The notes: generated by a model not told the origin, from the sequence alone. DNA of 64,000 nucleotides from Lanius collurio (GCA_020086605.1 JACBWW010000021.1:438288-502287); one strand, 5' to 3'. Shown: positions 10,161 through 21,879, numbered from the stretch's first letter. Numbers and translations are program-made.

Positions 10161-12654
10161 TGCCAAGAGAGCTGGGTTTGTGCCAGAATGTGGCGAGGGG
10201 CAGTGGTGGTTGTTGGTTCCTCTTGCTGACCACACGTGGGATGGGGCCCTTTGGGGACTTCAGCACTCTGGAGGATGTGGTGATTTCCCAGTTCCTCTCG
10301 CCAGAGACCTTTCCCAAGGTGAAGGTTGTGCTTCCAGAGGTTTGAAGTCTTAGGAATTCATGTGACCACTGGTGTGGCTGCCTCATGTTTTGTCCTTTGG
10401 CTGGTCTGCTGGTCCTTGAAGGTGATTACTTCCTGTGTGTGGAGGTTCGAGGACCCCGAGCACAGTCTGGTGTGGGTTTGGAGGGGGGTTGAGCATCCAC
10501 TACCCTCCTGAGAAGAAGTGGCAAAGTGGGAGGGCTTGGTATCTCTGCAGGTAGCTCTGAAAATACAATCAACAGGCAGCCCGGTGTTCATAAGGAGGCA
10601 CCACTTGCTGTTTGTAAGGAGGATGGGTTTGCCACACACTTGTCCCCAGATGCCTGTCCCCAGCCAGATGCACATTCCCACTGTGGCAAGGAGGCTTTGT
10701 GTCCTCCCCACTCTCCCTTTTACTTTTCCCACATCTTTCCCCTGGCTTGCCATCCCTGCTGGCAGATGGTGCTTTAGGCTGGGCCAGATGCTGGAGCAAC
10801 ACGTGAAGCAGTTCTTAGCTCCCACTTCCCACGCCCCTCTTACACAGGAGTAGTGACTTCCACTGGGTCTCTTCCCTTCCTCTATGCCCAGGAAGGGACC
10901 AGCACCTCCAGCAGCCCATCCTCAGGTTCAGGGTGTGCTGCTGAGCCCTCTTCTTTGGCAGATACTTAGGGAAGGGTGACACCAGCCTTCTGCTCTGCAG
11001 GTAGCTGGCCAGTGGAATTTGGGTCCGTTCTGCCCTGCTCCACTAGGAGAGGAGGAAAGTGAGTGCTTGTCCCTGCCTCGGTGAAATGCTGCATGTGACC
11101 AACAGCCCTTGCCCGAGGAGGTGACAGCATTAGTTTGCCATCCAGCTGTGACTTCTGATGTAGAGCTGGGTGACTTCACTGGGTTTGCTCGACCTGGTGA
11201 ACTGCTGGCAGACAGCCCCACTCCCCCCTCTCTTGCCAAGTTTGAAGTGTTTTGGGAAGGACTGGTGTGGGAGGAGTAAAAAAAACCCTAGAGGCTCTAG
11301 CATATCAAGTGCAGGCCAGGGGAGGGTGATGAGGGGCTGTGGGGTGAGGTTCCTGCACATATCCAGCAAGGCAGCTCTGCCCTCTGATGTGTTTGCAGCC
11401 CACAGATCTTGGTGAGCAGTGCAGTCATTCAGGGAGGCTGTCCAGAGCTTCCCTGCAATTTATCCCCCCCAACCTGGGGGGCCACAGCCACCCCTGCATG
11501 GCTCCAGCCCCCTGGCACAGCCCTTTCCTTGCCTTGCAGGCTTGGCTGGGGCTGGCTCTGCTCCTCTCCTTGCTGCCCCGTTTACCTCTGCTATATTTAC
11601 ATGTCTATTTTATGATTTCAATTTTTAATGCTTCTGCTCTTTGAAGATGCTTAATGCTTTGGAGTGGAACATTTTCTTCTGAGTCCTAAGTGCCAACTGA
11701 GGACAGACCAATAAATCAACTAATAACTGGAACCTCATCTTCTGCTCCCATGGTTGTGAGTTAACCCTCCTTGTGCCTTCAAGGCTCTCCTGGTGCTTCC
11801 CATCTCCCTGGGTGCTTCCCATCTCTCTTCTCACAGGAAAGCTGCCTGTGCCAGCTATGAACACCCTCAGGCTGGGCAATGTCATGCTTTTGGGATTCCC
11901 ATGCTAGGCTGTATCTTAGATAGTGGTTTCTGGATACATCTTAAGTGATAGTTTCCAGCTGCCACCTTCTTTCTCTTTCTGTCTCCACTGGTCCCAACGC
12001 CTCATTGGGTCAGCAGAGCTGGAGATTAGGAGGGCAGTCTGTAGAGAGCAGGGAGCATGGTGGCTGAGTCTGGCAAGTTAGCCAGTGGGACCCAGGCTGT
12101 TCCAAAGTTCCTCAGGATGGGACAGCCAAGTGCCATCTTTGTGGTTTTGTGATGCCACAAAATCCAGGACCTCTAACTGTGCTCTGAAGGAATGACATCT
12201 GGAGAAAGCCACTTCCCTACTGCTTGCACAGGGAACTCTTGCTCTGCTGACAACTTGTGGCAGAACTGGAGGAACCCCTCAGGAAGGCATCCCAATCTCC
12301 CTTTCACTGGCAGCTGGAGCTGATGAATCCCCAGCGCAGGAGAACGTGCTCTGCACTACGAGTCTAACTGAAAGTGGCAGATCTTAGGTAAATCTTCTTT
12401 CCAGCTATTCAGCCTAGCCCCCAAGGGCTGAGGACTTTCCACACTGCTGCCTTCATTAGTCCAACTCTATTTCCTGTTCTCATTCATCTCAATAACATCT
12501 AACCCTTTACAGAAGCACCTGCTTTTACCCAATCCTGCAGTGAGGTCTGCAGGGTACTTGCAGGGCATCTGTGCTTCCCCTCTGCACATCCACACCTGCA
12601 GGCTTGAGGATTCAGGTGGTAGCCCTGCTCTCAAGATACCTTCCCTGAAACAGG
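10161..12654. other. Non-coding, one small direct repeat
   Basis: No gene is recognised. A 19-nt unit beginning GGTGCTTCCCATCTC is repeated head-to-tail at 11792-11827, a local slippage duplication. A short AT-rich patch near 11588-11640 (TATATTTACATGTC, ATTTTATGATTTC) is too small for a firm call. Frames up to 155 codons occur on both strands and appear to be chance. Confidence 0.45.
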
Positions 12655-12725
12655 CTGCTGGCCTTACCTTGCTCTAATACTTTATTGCCTGTTGAATTAT
12701 GAAAGCGCTGCTTGTGTCACCTGGC
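12655..12725. promoter_or_regulatory. Small candidate element
   Basis: TCTAATACTTTATTGCCTG and TTGAATTATGAAAGCGCTG form a compact AT-rich island with one retained CpG. It includes a CDX/HOX-type TTTATTG word. It is short, so confidence is low. Confidence 0.2.
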
Positions 12726-13924
12726 AGATGGCCACAGAGCTGCCTCTCAGCTGCTCTTTAACTTCTGACTCCAAGGTGTTGCATGCATTAGCCTCATCTG
12801 CTCTGCATCTGGAGCCAGGCTGTGCCCGTGGGCTGTGCTAACATGGGGTGCCCCGGGCTCTGGGGAAGCCCTGGCCTTGCAGAAAGCAGCCACCCCTGGT
12901 CTCTGGTACTGTACTGCTGTACAGTGGGCAGGGGTGCAGGCAGAAAAGGCAGTGGGGACCCCTGGGCTAGCAGCACATGGGGCTGGACACACCAGTGTCC
13001 TGTGGTGAGCCCTGCCAGGCAGGAGGGCTTGGCATCTCCATGCCCTGGTCCCTGACCAGTGGTGGTCGAGGCCCTCTGGTCTCTCTGCACCCTGGCACCA
13101 GCCGGCTGCCCTTGGCACTGCTGATCCAGAGTGGAAAGTGGGCTCCACAGGGCTCCACAGCTGCCTGATGAAGTGCTGGACCTTCAGTAAATGCTCTGCG
13201 AGCCAGGCACATCTCCTGGTACCCTTCCTCTGCCACAGAAACACAGGGTTGTGTAGCAGTAAACCAAGGCCATGCTGTTCCTCACCTTTGCTTCTTGACT
13301 CTGATGCTGTGGGTTTGCTCCTGGGGGCTGGAGCCCCACAGATATACCTACAGGGGCTGGGGCTGCACTGGAGGTGCCCAGTGACAAGCAAGAGTGGGCT
13401 CAGCCAGGGTTTGATTCCCTCTTTTGCTGACAGAAGTGATTTGTCCCTAGGGAGCTCTCACCCTTGGCACAGCCTTGTCCCCAGCCGGATTGGTTTTGGC
13501 AAGCCAGGAGTGCCCGGAGCTGGTTGGCAGAGCTGCTCTGGTGCACAGCTGATGGCTCAGGCTGCCCAGTGCCATCTCCATCATTCCCAGTAAGTGCTGG
13601 GAGAGGGTGGGGAAGGGAACAGGCCCCTTCTTGCAGCCTTGTGCTCTGTTGCTCTCTGATGGTCCGCCTTGGGTTTATCCATAATTATATTGTGATGACA
13701 CAGCTGCTGTTTCCAAACCCATACACAAATGCCTGATAACCCATGGGAATGCTTTCCCATTCGTTTAGGGGCACAGGGTGGGTCCATTTCCTCTGGTCCT
13801 GCACAAGCCAAGTGTGGGGCAGCATCTCAAGGCTGGTCCCCTCTCTGCTGGGGATCTGCCCTGGAGTGACATCACCTCTGTCCCCCCTGCATCATCCACC
13901 AGACACTCTGGAAATGGAGGCAGA
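12726..13924. other. Non-coding, GC-rich
   Basis: GC-rich, CpG-poor DNA with a tandem GGCTCCACAG doublet at 13141-13160. A 214-codon - strand frame (12747-13391) and a 151-codon + frame (13138-13593) overlap in opposite directions, which argues against either being real. A splice-donor-like GTAAGTG at 13590 has no clear matching acceptor. Confidence 0.45.
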
Positions 13925-14240
13925 GGGTATTGGGTAAAATTTTCCATTGGAAAATGTATTTTTTATCAAACTACATTATCAGAATCAGCATGTAGCCATG
14001 GAGCCAACATTCAGGTGGGAGAATATTGAAGCAAATCATTCTGGCTTCTGTCTGTTGACAGTGTCCAGGAAATTCAAATGTGTCTCTTTGATTTGATGTG
14101 TTTTGACTTTTATGTTTTAATTTAATATCCAGGTTGTATTTAACATTTTATTATGGTTCGTGCTTGAGAAATTAAATACTTTTTCCCTTACTGCGGCAAA
14201 ATTCCTGAATATTTCCCAGTGAATTGCCAGGGCTTGGGTT
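13925..14240. promoter_or_regulatory. AT-rich candidate conserved element
   Basis: About 300 nt of AT-rich DNA with TTTAATTTAATATCC near 14117, TTAACATTTTATTATGG near 14140 and GAAATTAAATAC near 14170. It is among the longer AT-rich islands here, with GC-rich DNA on both sides. No repeat family is recognised in it. Confidence 0.35.
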
Positions 14241-14869
14241 TTTCCTGAGTTCAGTCCTGCAGGTGATTTTGATTCACTGAGTTCAGTGCAAAACAAAACT
14301 TTTCATTTAAGAACCTTGCACAAACCAGATACTGGTTTCTATTAGGAAGTTTCTGAAAATCCATGGCTTTTTGGTTACATGTGCCCTGGAGCAGGTTTGG
14401 GGATCTGGGGAAGCAGCATGTGTCCTTGTCTGGTATTTGGAGCTGCTGCTGAGGCAATGTAGAGGTAGATTGATTTATGGCTTTGACCAGACCACCAAGG
14501 GATGGAAGTGTCTGGGGAGGACCATGCCCTGTGCTGTTGTGGGTCCACTGCTGGGGACGGTGCTGGGAGGTGGCACGTCCCTCTGGTGAGATGCCATGGG
14601 GGGCATCCCTCTCCCCTGCTGTGGGGCACATGGACCACTCTGCTCCCGCTGTGACCACAACAGGGCAGGGGGTGCCACGGTGCTGGAAGTTCCTTTGCAC
14701 CCCCCGTGAAGCCCCCTTGAGGGAAGGGGAGCTGTAGCCAGCGCTCAGGGTGACCAGAAAAGCAGCTACTGGTGCTTGTTGGCTGCTTCCATGCACGTGA
14801 GCACGTGTGCGGGTGTTTGTGCATGCATGTGGGGATAAAGCCACTTTCCAGGCAGTTCTTCTAACAACC
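14241..14869. other. Non-coding with CACGTG doublet
   Basis: Two CACGTG E-boxes lie at 14794-14799 and 14802-14807 inside an alternating purine-pyrimidine stretch (about 14789-14830) with Z-DNA-forming character. The rest is GC-rich and featureless. A 206-codon - frame (14251-14871) has no recognisable family and overlaps other frames. Confidence 0.4.
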
Positions 14870-15145
14870 AAATGACAGCTTGTTTGCTGCTAGGATTGCG
14901 GGCCTGCCTGGCAGAGGCTCCACACCAGAACTCTGGAAGCTGCCGCCAGCAAATAGCCAAACACATTTGTACAGGATCAGTTGACAGCATGTTCCAGCCT
15001 CCAGCTCTGGTGGGGGGAAAAGAATCATCTCCCTGATATATGTGTTTCAGCACCAATTATCCAAGCCTCATTTGCTCTAGACTCACAAGACCATGTCCCA
15101 TGACATCTATTAATTGCATTAAAGATCTCTCATTATCCTAAATCT
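14870..15145. promoter_or_regulatory. Candidate conserved non-coding element
   Basis: Begins with CpG-retaining sequence (GATTGCGGGCC, CTGCCGCCAGC) and ends in an AT-rich segment with ACCAATTATCC and CTATTAATTGCATTAAAG (15107-15124). The combination of retained CpG and clustered TAAT words suggests constraint. Confidence 0.35.
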
Positions 15146-16734
15146 CCAGGATGCAGAGTTGGAGTGGCACAGGCCCAGGTTTTCAGGAGGGCACACGTGT
15201 GTGTGAGCACGTGGGATGGAGGGTGCGCTTCATTCCAGGCAGGCAGGGCAGGCACAGCCACCGCTGGCAGCAGTGGTGTGTTCCTCCCAAGCCTGTGTCC
15301 CTGGTTATTCACAGCTGGGTTGTGGCTGATCCCTGAGGCTGGATGTGACACTTGGCTCGGAGCAGCCTGGCAGAGCCTTTCCTGTGGTCCCTGAGGTGTC
15401 GGGTTCCGTGAGGGAGCGATGCTGCCAGCACTCCGCACCACACGCTGCCAAGCATGAGCCCACTGCCCCTTCTTTGCCAAATACTTATTGTTCCTGCTTT
15501 GAACTTCTGCAGAGCGAGTTTTGCCAAGGCTCCAACATGAATCATTAATTAATTCCTGGAGGGCTTTTTTTTTAAATGTTGTTTGTTTGTTTTGCGTTTT
15601 TTTTTTTGTTTTGTTTTGTTTTTCTGGTGTGTATTGTTTTGCTTTCATAATTGAAAATAGGGAGAGGAAGGCAGTGTAGGTGCAGGATAGCAGAGGTGCA
15701 GTCAGAATCATTTCACCATCCATTGTCAGGAGGGTGGGTGCCTTGGGTGCCCTGCTTGCCCTTGCTCCTTGGGCTGGGCTGTAGTTGGTGCTGGGGCTTT
15801 GGGCATTCAGATTCCTGCCTCTCAGCCTCAGCCCTTATCCTGCCTGCCAGGCTCCATCCTCTGGTGTGAGCATCCCTCTCCCCTTGTCATCCCCCTCCTG
15901 CACCCTGTGCCATGGCTGGGTCTCCTCTGATATTCACAGTTCTGGAGGTGCCCTTTGCCAAGAGCCTTGTTGGATGCAGCGACCCTGAGGTTCAACATGG
16001 AATTGCATTGCTTCCTTTGGAAACATCATTCCTTGATGAGGCCTCTGGAGGGGCTGGTGGAGGCAGAAAGCTCAGCAGGGCACGGAAGAAAGGCTTGGAA
16101 AGGAACAGGCAAAAGTAAAAAGGACAGAAAGGTCTCATTAAAAGAGAAAAATACATTTTCATTTACTGGAGCAGCCTCAGGATTGTGGAGAGTGGAGGAG
16201 GGCAGTAAGGTCTGCCTGTAGGCTGACAACCCAGCTTCTTGTACTCTACGTGCTCCAATGTTCGACCATCCCGGTGTATTCCAGTGCCTTGTTGGACTGG
16301 GGAGCACCAGGTGGGTTGGTCTCATGGTGCTGAAGGGAGGGACAGGCCTGATCCTAGAGCTCAGGGAATGCAGCAGGAATGGGCAGCACTTGCAATAATG
16401 CCCAGGCCCTCGAGCCTGCATGAGCTCTTGCCATTTCCACCCTCTTTCTGGTGTAATAACTTGTTCCTTATTGACATTTTTATTCTGAACACAGGGAAAA
16501 TGCCAGCACGATAATTGCTGTACATGTAAAGCAAGGCACCGTGCCATATCCTCCCAGATCATTTCCCTCCCCCAGCTTGTAAGGCCCAGGTGGAAGTGAG
16601 CAGTGGCTGGAGGGTGGGATACAGGGACCCACATGTGCCACGGAGCTGCCACCAGGTGGGTGGGATGCAGGCACCGTCCCCTCCTCCACAGTGACTCACA
16701 GGGCAGCGGCAGGGCTGGGAATAACACCAGGTCT
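15146..16734. other. Non-coding with E-boxes and a T-rich simple repeat
   Basis: CACGTG hexamers occur at 15194-15199 and 15208-15213. Overlapping open frames up to 233 codons (16026-16727, -) have no recognisable family. The T-rich simple repeat at 15565-15623 is listed separately. Confidence 0.45.
15565..15623 (+). repeat. T-rich microsatellite (TTTG/TTTTG)n with poly(T)
   Basis: Interrupted poly(T) with GTTTGTTTG and TTTTGTTTTG repeats over about 60 nt. It is low-complexity slippage DNA. No adjoining retroelement body or target-site duplication is visible. Confidence 0.85.
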
Positions 16735-17230
16735 AATTGCTCTGCTAACAGCTAGACCCACTGCCTCCAGGAACACTTACATCTGCAGATATCTTGTGGT
16801 TTCTAATACCATCAGAAATCCCTCTTGCTCTCGTGTTTACCAGCATGCAATTGCAACCCCTTGATGTCTGCATAACAGCCTTCCATCTCTCAGTTCCCCA
16901 CAAATAGTGACAGAGCTATGACAATCAGGAAGGAGGCAAACAAGAAGCAAAAACCCACTGGGATCCAGGGAAAAAGCTGTGTCCTGCAGGATGTAAATTG
17001 AAAATAGAAATGCTCTTCCCTCCCTCCGCCCTGAAAGCATTTGATAAAAAGATAATGTAGAAAATGCAGAATTTTGCAAAGCCATGGTAGCCACCCTTTT
17101 TCATGCAATAAGCCAGAAAATGTTTACTGCATGAGCAGAGCAGAAGCTGTAATGTTGTAAAATGATAGTGCTGGGGAGCCATCTGCTTATTGACTGAAGT
17201 CTGGAGCACGGGCTTTCTGCTACAGTGTCT
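16735..17230. promoter_or_regulatory. Long candidate conserved non-coding element
   Basis: About 500 nt of balanced-to-AT-rich sequence with little low complexity. It includes TCTGCAGATATCTTG, CATGCAATTGCAACC, GCATTTGATAAAAAGATAATG, TTTTCATGCAATAAGCC and GTTTACTGCATGAG. Several TGCAATT/TGCAATAA C/EBP-type half sites and GATA-type words are present. The uniform texture over 500 nt, unlike the GC-rich filler around it, suggests a constrained element. Confidence 0.4.
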
Positions 17231-18059
17231 TACAGAGATGGGTGTGCACACACGTGTGCCAGGGATGCACAGTGAATGTGTGCTGCCAGTGTGATTCCTT
17301 ATGCCCAGGGACTGGTCGTTCACGCTTGGAGACACCTTGGGGTGTGGTTGGGTTACACCTGGATGGGCCACTGCGTGGTGGCTGGGGATGGCAGGCTCTG
17401 GGCATGCAGCAGAAGGATCTGGTTATCAAAGCAGATGGAAAAGCAACTCTGGGGCAAACAAGAAGCCCCATGAGCTCAGGGGGTCTCAGGATGGCTTTGG
17501 AGGGAGATTTCACTGCCACAACACTGACAAGGGGCACATCAGAGGGCTCAGCTCAGCCCTCCCATGGATTTGCATCCGATGAGAGCTGGGTGCATCCCAG
17601 GCTCCTCCGGCCTCTGGGCCACACCAGCACGCGGTTGCCTGTTGTTCAGGGGGGGATTATGCATGTCTGAACAGTTGGCACTGAACTCCTAAACTCTGGA
17701 AATCAAATTGTGCCCTGCAGAACGGCCACCCTGCTGCTGCCGAGGTCGGGGGATTTGTGGCTGCCTGTAAGAGAGCCAAATCTGTCTTTTCTTCCCCCGC
17801 TGAAGGTCATGCCACAATGCCCTCAGCATCTGGCTAATCCAGCTGGTGCCCTTCACTCACATGCAGACCTGCCCATCTCCAGTGCCTGCCGAGGCCATGC
17901 TGACTCTACCCTGGTACCCCAGCTCACACAGGGGAGCAGCACACCCCCAGACACCCATCAGTGTGACAGCCTGGCTGGGAGAATCAGTCTGCAAGTCTCC
18001 AGTGCTGTGAATTTGGTCTGTAGCATTGTTTTGATGACAGGAGTGGTGAAATAACACCC
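17231..18059. other. Non-coding, nothing supported
   Basis: GC-moderate sequence with one CACGTG at 17251-17256 in a GCACAC-ACGTGTGC stretch. Frames up to 142 codons overlap each other on the + strand without a family match. Confidence 0.45.
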
Positions 18060-18480
18060 AGGGGACAGACGGGATACCAAAATTATGATATTGCCCTTTG
18101 GAATTATTTCACGGTCAATGTAGCTTCCCTGTCCTCACGGTGATATTTTACCCAGCCATTGCTCAGAGGATCCCTGTCTTATATTAATCCATTTCTGTTG
18201 ATGCACGGAATGAAATGCTATATTCCCCCCAGCCCTCCTGCTGCCCGTTTTGTTTCCAAGCAGCAGCTCGGATAGCAGTGCTTGCCTGCTGCTGGGAATT
18301 CTGATCGGCCGTGGCAGAGCAGGGATGGGGTACGGATTCATTCATCCGCCTGCTCTCTCACAAGCTGCTCGTGTATTATTGATAACCCAGGGCTCAGGGA
18401 TTATTACATATATAAATTTATTTTAATTTCTTATGATTGCTGCTGTGATTAAAGGATGTGCCAGGTTGTACGTAGCCTGG
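18060..18480. promoter_or_regulatory. CpG-retaining candidate conserved element
   Basis: This 420-nt stretch keeps about a dozen CpG (for example GACGGGATAC, TTTCACGGTC, TGATCGGCCG, GTACGGATTC, TGTACGTAGC) while remaining AT-balanced. It ends in an AT-rich core with TATTATTGATAACC, ATTACATATATAAATTTA and TTATGATTGCTG. CpG kept without GC richness suggests purifying selection or lack of methylation. Strong enhancer candidate by composition only. Confidence 0.45.
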
Positions 18481-18789
18481 TAGTGATTAGGCACTACAAG
18501 CCATGGCAGAGATAATGTGCAGGGCCTGGCTCAGTGAGGCTGATAGATGAGACAGGACTGGTTTTCCCATGCAGGGTTTTGTCCCAGACCTGCAGAGGGA
18601 TTTCAGTGCCTACATTTCCTTGGTTTCAGTTCTGGTGTGTCTGAGTGCTGGCCTTGAGCTCAATGCTGGGATGTCCCCATGCCCTGGGATTGTCTGCTCC
18701 AAGCTAGGCAGGAGCAAGTGGCTTTTCCAGGGCATCCAGAAACAAAACCAGACTTTACTGTCGTTTTTTTTCCCTCAACCTCCCATTTT
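18481..18789. other. Non-coding spacer
   Basis: Ordinary sequence between a candidate element and a CR1 remnant. It ends in a T-rich/C-rich run (18764-18780). No gene or motif cluster is seen. Confidence 0.5.
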
Positions 18790-18912
18790 TTATAGAATGA
18801 TGAACTTTGGGCTAAAATTATAAAGGATCATACATCACAGAGTTGTGTGATACCTTCCAACTCCATCCTGAGTTGAAAGGGACCTCCAGGTATCGAGTCC
18901 AACAACCTTAGG
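18790..18912 (-). mobile_element. CR1 LINE 3'-end remnant (degraded)
   Basis: The phrases GAGTTGAAAGGGACCTCC and ATCGAGTCCAACAACC match the inverted 3' end of avian CR1 elements, placing the element on the - strand. The preceding TATAGAATGATGAACTTTGGG may be a second, more decayed copy of the same tail. Only about 120 nt survive, with no reverse transcriptase sequence. Identification rests on remembered CR1 tail wording. Confidence 0.55.
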
Positions 18913-19074
18913 TACTCAGGCAGTTGAAGATGGACTGAAAAGCTGAGGAAGATGAGGTGGCTGTGCCCTCTTCACTTGCCCCATAGACACCCTTAGATAC
19001 CTGCATTTTAAATGTCTCAATATCTGGCCATTACGGCCAAGTAAAGCTAATTGTGTGAGTAATTCTGTTGACTT

Positions 19075-19690
19075 AGTTATTCCTGTAAACATTGACAGAA
19101 TCAGCTCTCCTATTCCTCAACAGAAAACACTTCCCAGCAGAAAATACAAACAAATAGCTCTTCATATCATAGCATTTTAAAATAAAAATATCAATAAGGA
19201 GCTAAGTCAAAACTGCATTTTAGATTCAACAGATTATTCAGCAGAAAACAGGAAAACAATGAAGCTCCTCTGAGGATGGTAATCAGCACACGCAGACGTA
19301 TTGCTTTTTCAGATCACAAAATCTCAATACCCAAGATCAGTAGAAAACTAAGTAGAAAATGCTTTTTATAGGATTCAAATTCCAATTAAATTAGAGCAGA
19401 TTATTCAACAAGAAAGCCTACAAAATGAAGTCTCGGTTTATGTATTGGAAAGCAAAATGCAAATATGTTGCTTTCCGGCTCGCAGGGTTTCAAACCAAAA
19501 GACAAACTTACTTTAAGTAAAAATTATTTCATTCAAATTCTGGGGGAATCAACTCAAGTAACTGATCCTCAACTGAATTATTCAGCTTTTTTATCAACAG
19601 ACTTATTTCTTCCCTCTTTATTCTTAATTTGCCTATTCATAAATCCCACTGCTTTGTCAGTCATAAGAAATACTTTCCAGTGGCTTTGAC
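19075..19690 (+). repeat. Diverged tandem repeat, period ~156-177 nt, 3-4 units
   Basis: Units start at about 19075 (AGTTATTCCT), 19231 (AGATTATTCA), 19398 (AGATTATTCA) and 19575 (GAATTATTCA). The ends of the first three correspond: CTAAGTCAAAACTGCATTTTAG-ATTCAAC, then CTAAGTAGAAAATGC..GATTCAAATTC, then TTAAGTAAAAATTATTTC-ATTCAAATTC. An octamer ATGCAAAT lies at 19457-19464. The DNA is AT-rich with isolated CpG. Alignment was made by eye; identity between units is low, so the duplication is old. Confidence 0.5.
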
Positions 19691-20169
19691 AAAGCAAAAA
19701 TTAGCAGGGAAGGGAACTGGCACGTAACCACCTCACTGCAGAATGCTTCCTTGCAGCGTAAGGTATTTTTCTCTTCCTGGAGCTTTAATGGCAGCAGAAA
19801 TCAATGCGATATCTCAGCTCACCCTCCTGCCTGACGCTCGCTGCAGGGCTTCAGCCAGGCTTTGGGCCCCCCATGATGGCTGTGTTGGGCCTGTGGTCCC
19901 CAGCACATGTGTTGGGGGTCCTGGTCCTGCTGCCCTACCGAGGGCCCCTGTGGTGTCCTCAGGGGAAGAGCTTTGCTTTTGGCAACGCTGCGTCGGGCCG
20001 AGAGGTTCTGCAGGGCAGAAGATCGTGCTCTTCAGTCAACAGCTCTGTTACTCCATTTCCTTTGCTCTTAACCACTGGTATCTTCTTCCCAGCCTAGAAT
20101 CGCCTGGCTTTGACTTGGAGTCATTGGATCTCATTCCATGAGCTTGTGAGGGTCATGGGTGTTTCTAAG
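19691..20169. other. Non-coding, GC-rich
   Basis: GC-rich sequence following the tandem repeat, with a small CpG-containing patch near 19985-20010. No recognised gene or repeat. The 132-codon + frame at 19743-20141 starts with a plausible ATG but resembles no known protein. Confidence 0.4.
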
Positions 20170-20500
20170 GGAAACACCAGTGGTCATAAATATTTCCTTT
20201 TGATCTGCAAACATCAACCTCTGGTGATGTGAAGAAGGTTACAGCAAGAATTTGAGTCAGAGCAATAGAAATAGATGAAAATCTTAGTTCTGTAATTTTA
20301 CTAGGAATTGGGCAAGATTTTAACAGGGAGATTAAATGTATCTTTAAATACAGAACTTAAAAAGAAGAAAGGAATTTGTTCAACTGACACACCAGAGGAG
20401 TTGTAGAAACCTTAGAAACAATTTGTAAAACCTCATTAAAAAGGAGAAAGCTCTGCAAATCCATCCAATTTTCCTGAAGAACTTTGCACCTTACTTCTCC
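20170..20500. promoter_or_regulatory. AT-rich candidate element
   Basis: About 330 nt of AT-rich sequence with GAAATAGATGAAAATC, TGTAATTTTACTAGG and TAAATGTATCTTTAAATAC words. No repeat family is recognised. It is less TAAT-dense than other islands, so the call is weaker. Confidence 0.25.
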
Positions 20501-21720
20501 CTTTGGTCTGCAGCAATTTGCTGCTGTGTCTGTAGAGCAGTAACCTGCAGCAGTAAGCTGCATCCTGGGATGAGATGTGGTGTATAAAAGCAGTCAGGGT
20601 CCCTCCTCATAACCAGTTCTGATTCTCCCAGTTTCCCCAGTTTCACCGTGAGGCTTGTGTTAGTGGAAGGATTGGAAAGAGCAGTGGATGCCTTCAGTCA
20701 GAGGTGTGACTTTGAGGGTGATTGTCCTTCTGCTCTGGAAACATCACCTTGTATCTCTGCTGCCAAGTGGCTTCTCACCTCCTCCTCACCTCCTTGTTTT
20801 GAGGTGCCACAGAAGAGCCACAGCAATGGTTTTGCCATTTTCCCCTCTCTGGAGCAGGCTGGGAGAGGACAGTGAGGGTCTGCAGGGGTTGGGGGTAGTT
20901 GCAGAGAAGCACTAACAGGGTGGCAGCTTGGATGTGGCACCCTGCTGGTGGGAACGTGTCCCCACCCTGTCCAGCCCTGCTGCGAGCTCTTGGCGTGCGG
21001 CAGCCTTGTGCCTCCTGGGATGTGAGAGGAACACTGGAGGTTTTGGAAGCAGCCCAGAGAGCAGCTGGGGTTTGTGGCACCTGGGAAGCTCTTGAAGATG
21101 GCTTACATGCTTGAGAGGCACTTGGATGTGCTGCTCCTGCAACAGGGAAGTCCCTTCACTGTTCCTCTCCCTTGTTTCTTGCATGGGGGTGAGGGTTCCC
21201 CACCCTTTGGTGCTCCAGCTGTGAGGGAGACTCCCTGCACAAGGAGTCTGGGGAATGGCACAGCTCCAGAGTTTTCCTGGCAGTTTCCCAGCCTTTCCCA
21301 GCGGGCTGGCAAGGCGACCTTGACTCCTCTCATGGAGCAATCAGCCCCTGTAGCTGCTGCTGCGTAATATTGTCTACATGCTTCTCAAGCCTTCCTCTCT
21401 CTGGTGGCAGAGGATGTAGATTTGAGGGAGAAGGTTTCTTATCAACCTCCTTACAGATTTCAATGTTCACCTGAGACGTAGAGGGTGGCAGCACAATGGA
21501 ACCCCAGCCTATATGCTCATGTGGCCTCTGCCTTGTGCCCACAAAGGAAGAGCTGTTACAGGTACCACACAGCAGAGGGGCTGGAATTCTCTCAGGATGG
21601 AGCTTTATCAAACCCTCACTGCTGAACCAGTGGCTTTTAGGTCCTGTTTTGGGCACAGCTAGGAGACAGCTCAACTTTTGGTGGAAGGAAGGGACAAAGC
21701 AGAGGACAGGGGCTGCCCAT
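20501..21720. other. Non-coding, nothing supported
   Basis: GC-moderate DNA with no recognised coding, RNA or repeat content. Overlapping frames up to 142 codons on opposite strands between 20900 and 21370 look like chance. Confidence 0.45.
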
Positions 21721-21780
21721 GGTTTGGGGGAGTTGGGGAGGGAGAGGGAGGGAGGAGGAGAGGGAGGGGAAATGAAAGGA
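21721..21780 (+). repeat. Polypurine G-rich tract
   Basis: Almost pure purine on the + strand, with repeated GGGAG and GGAGG runs that could form G-quadruplex or triplex DNA. A second purine-rich tract lies at about 22018-22082. Both flank the AT-rich candidate element at 21880-22017. Confidence 0.75.
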
Positions 21781-21879
21781 CTGCTCTCTCCATCTCATTC
21801 CCCATGAGGGTGGCTGGAACAGCCCACAGTATCCCCTCCCTGCAGAGGGTTTTCTGCAGAGCTCCCTGCTCCACCAGGA

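Noticed and set aside
10447..10463. GGTTCGAGGACC resembling a tRNA B box
   Set aside because: No A box or cloverleaf stems at the right distance.
12747..13391. 214-codon - strand open frame
   Set aside because: Opposed by an overlapping 151-codon + frame. The translation has no recognisable family and reflects GC-rich composition.
16026..16727. 233-codon - strand open frame
   Set aside because: No domain, splice context or family resemblance. Overlaps other frames of similar quality on the opposite strand.
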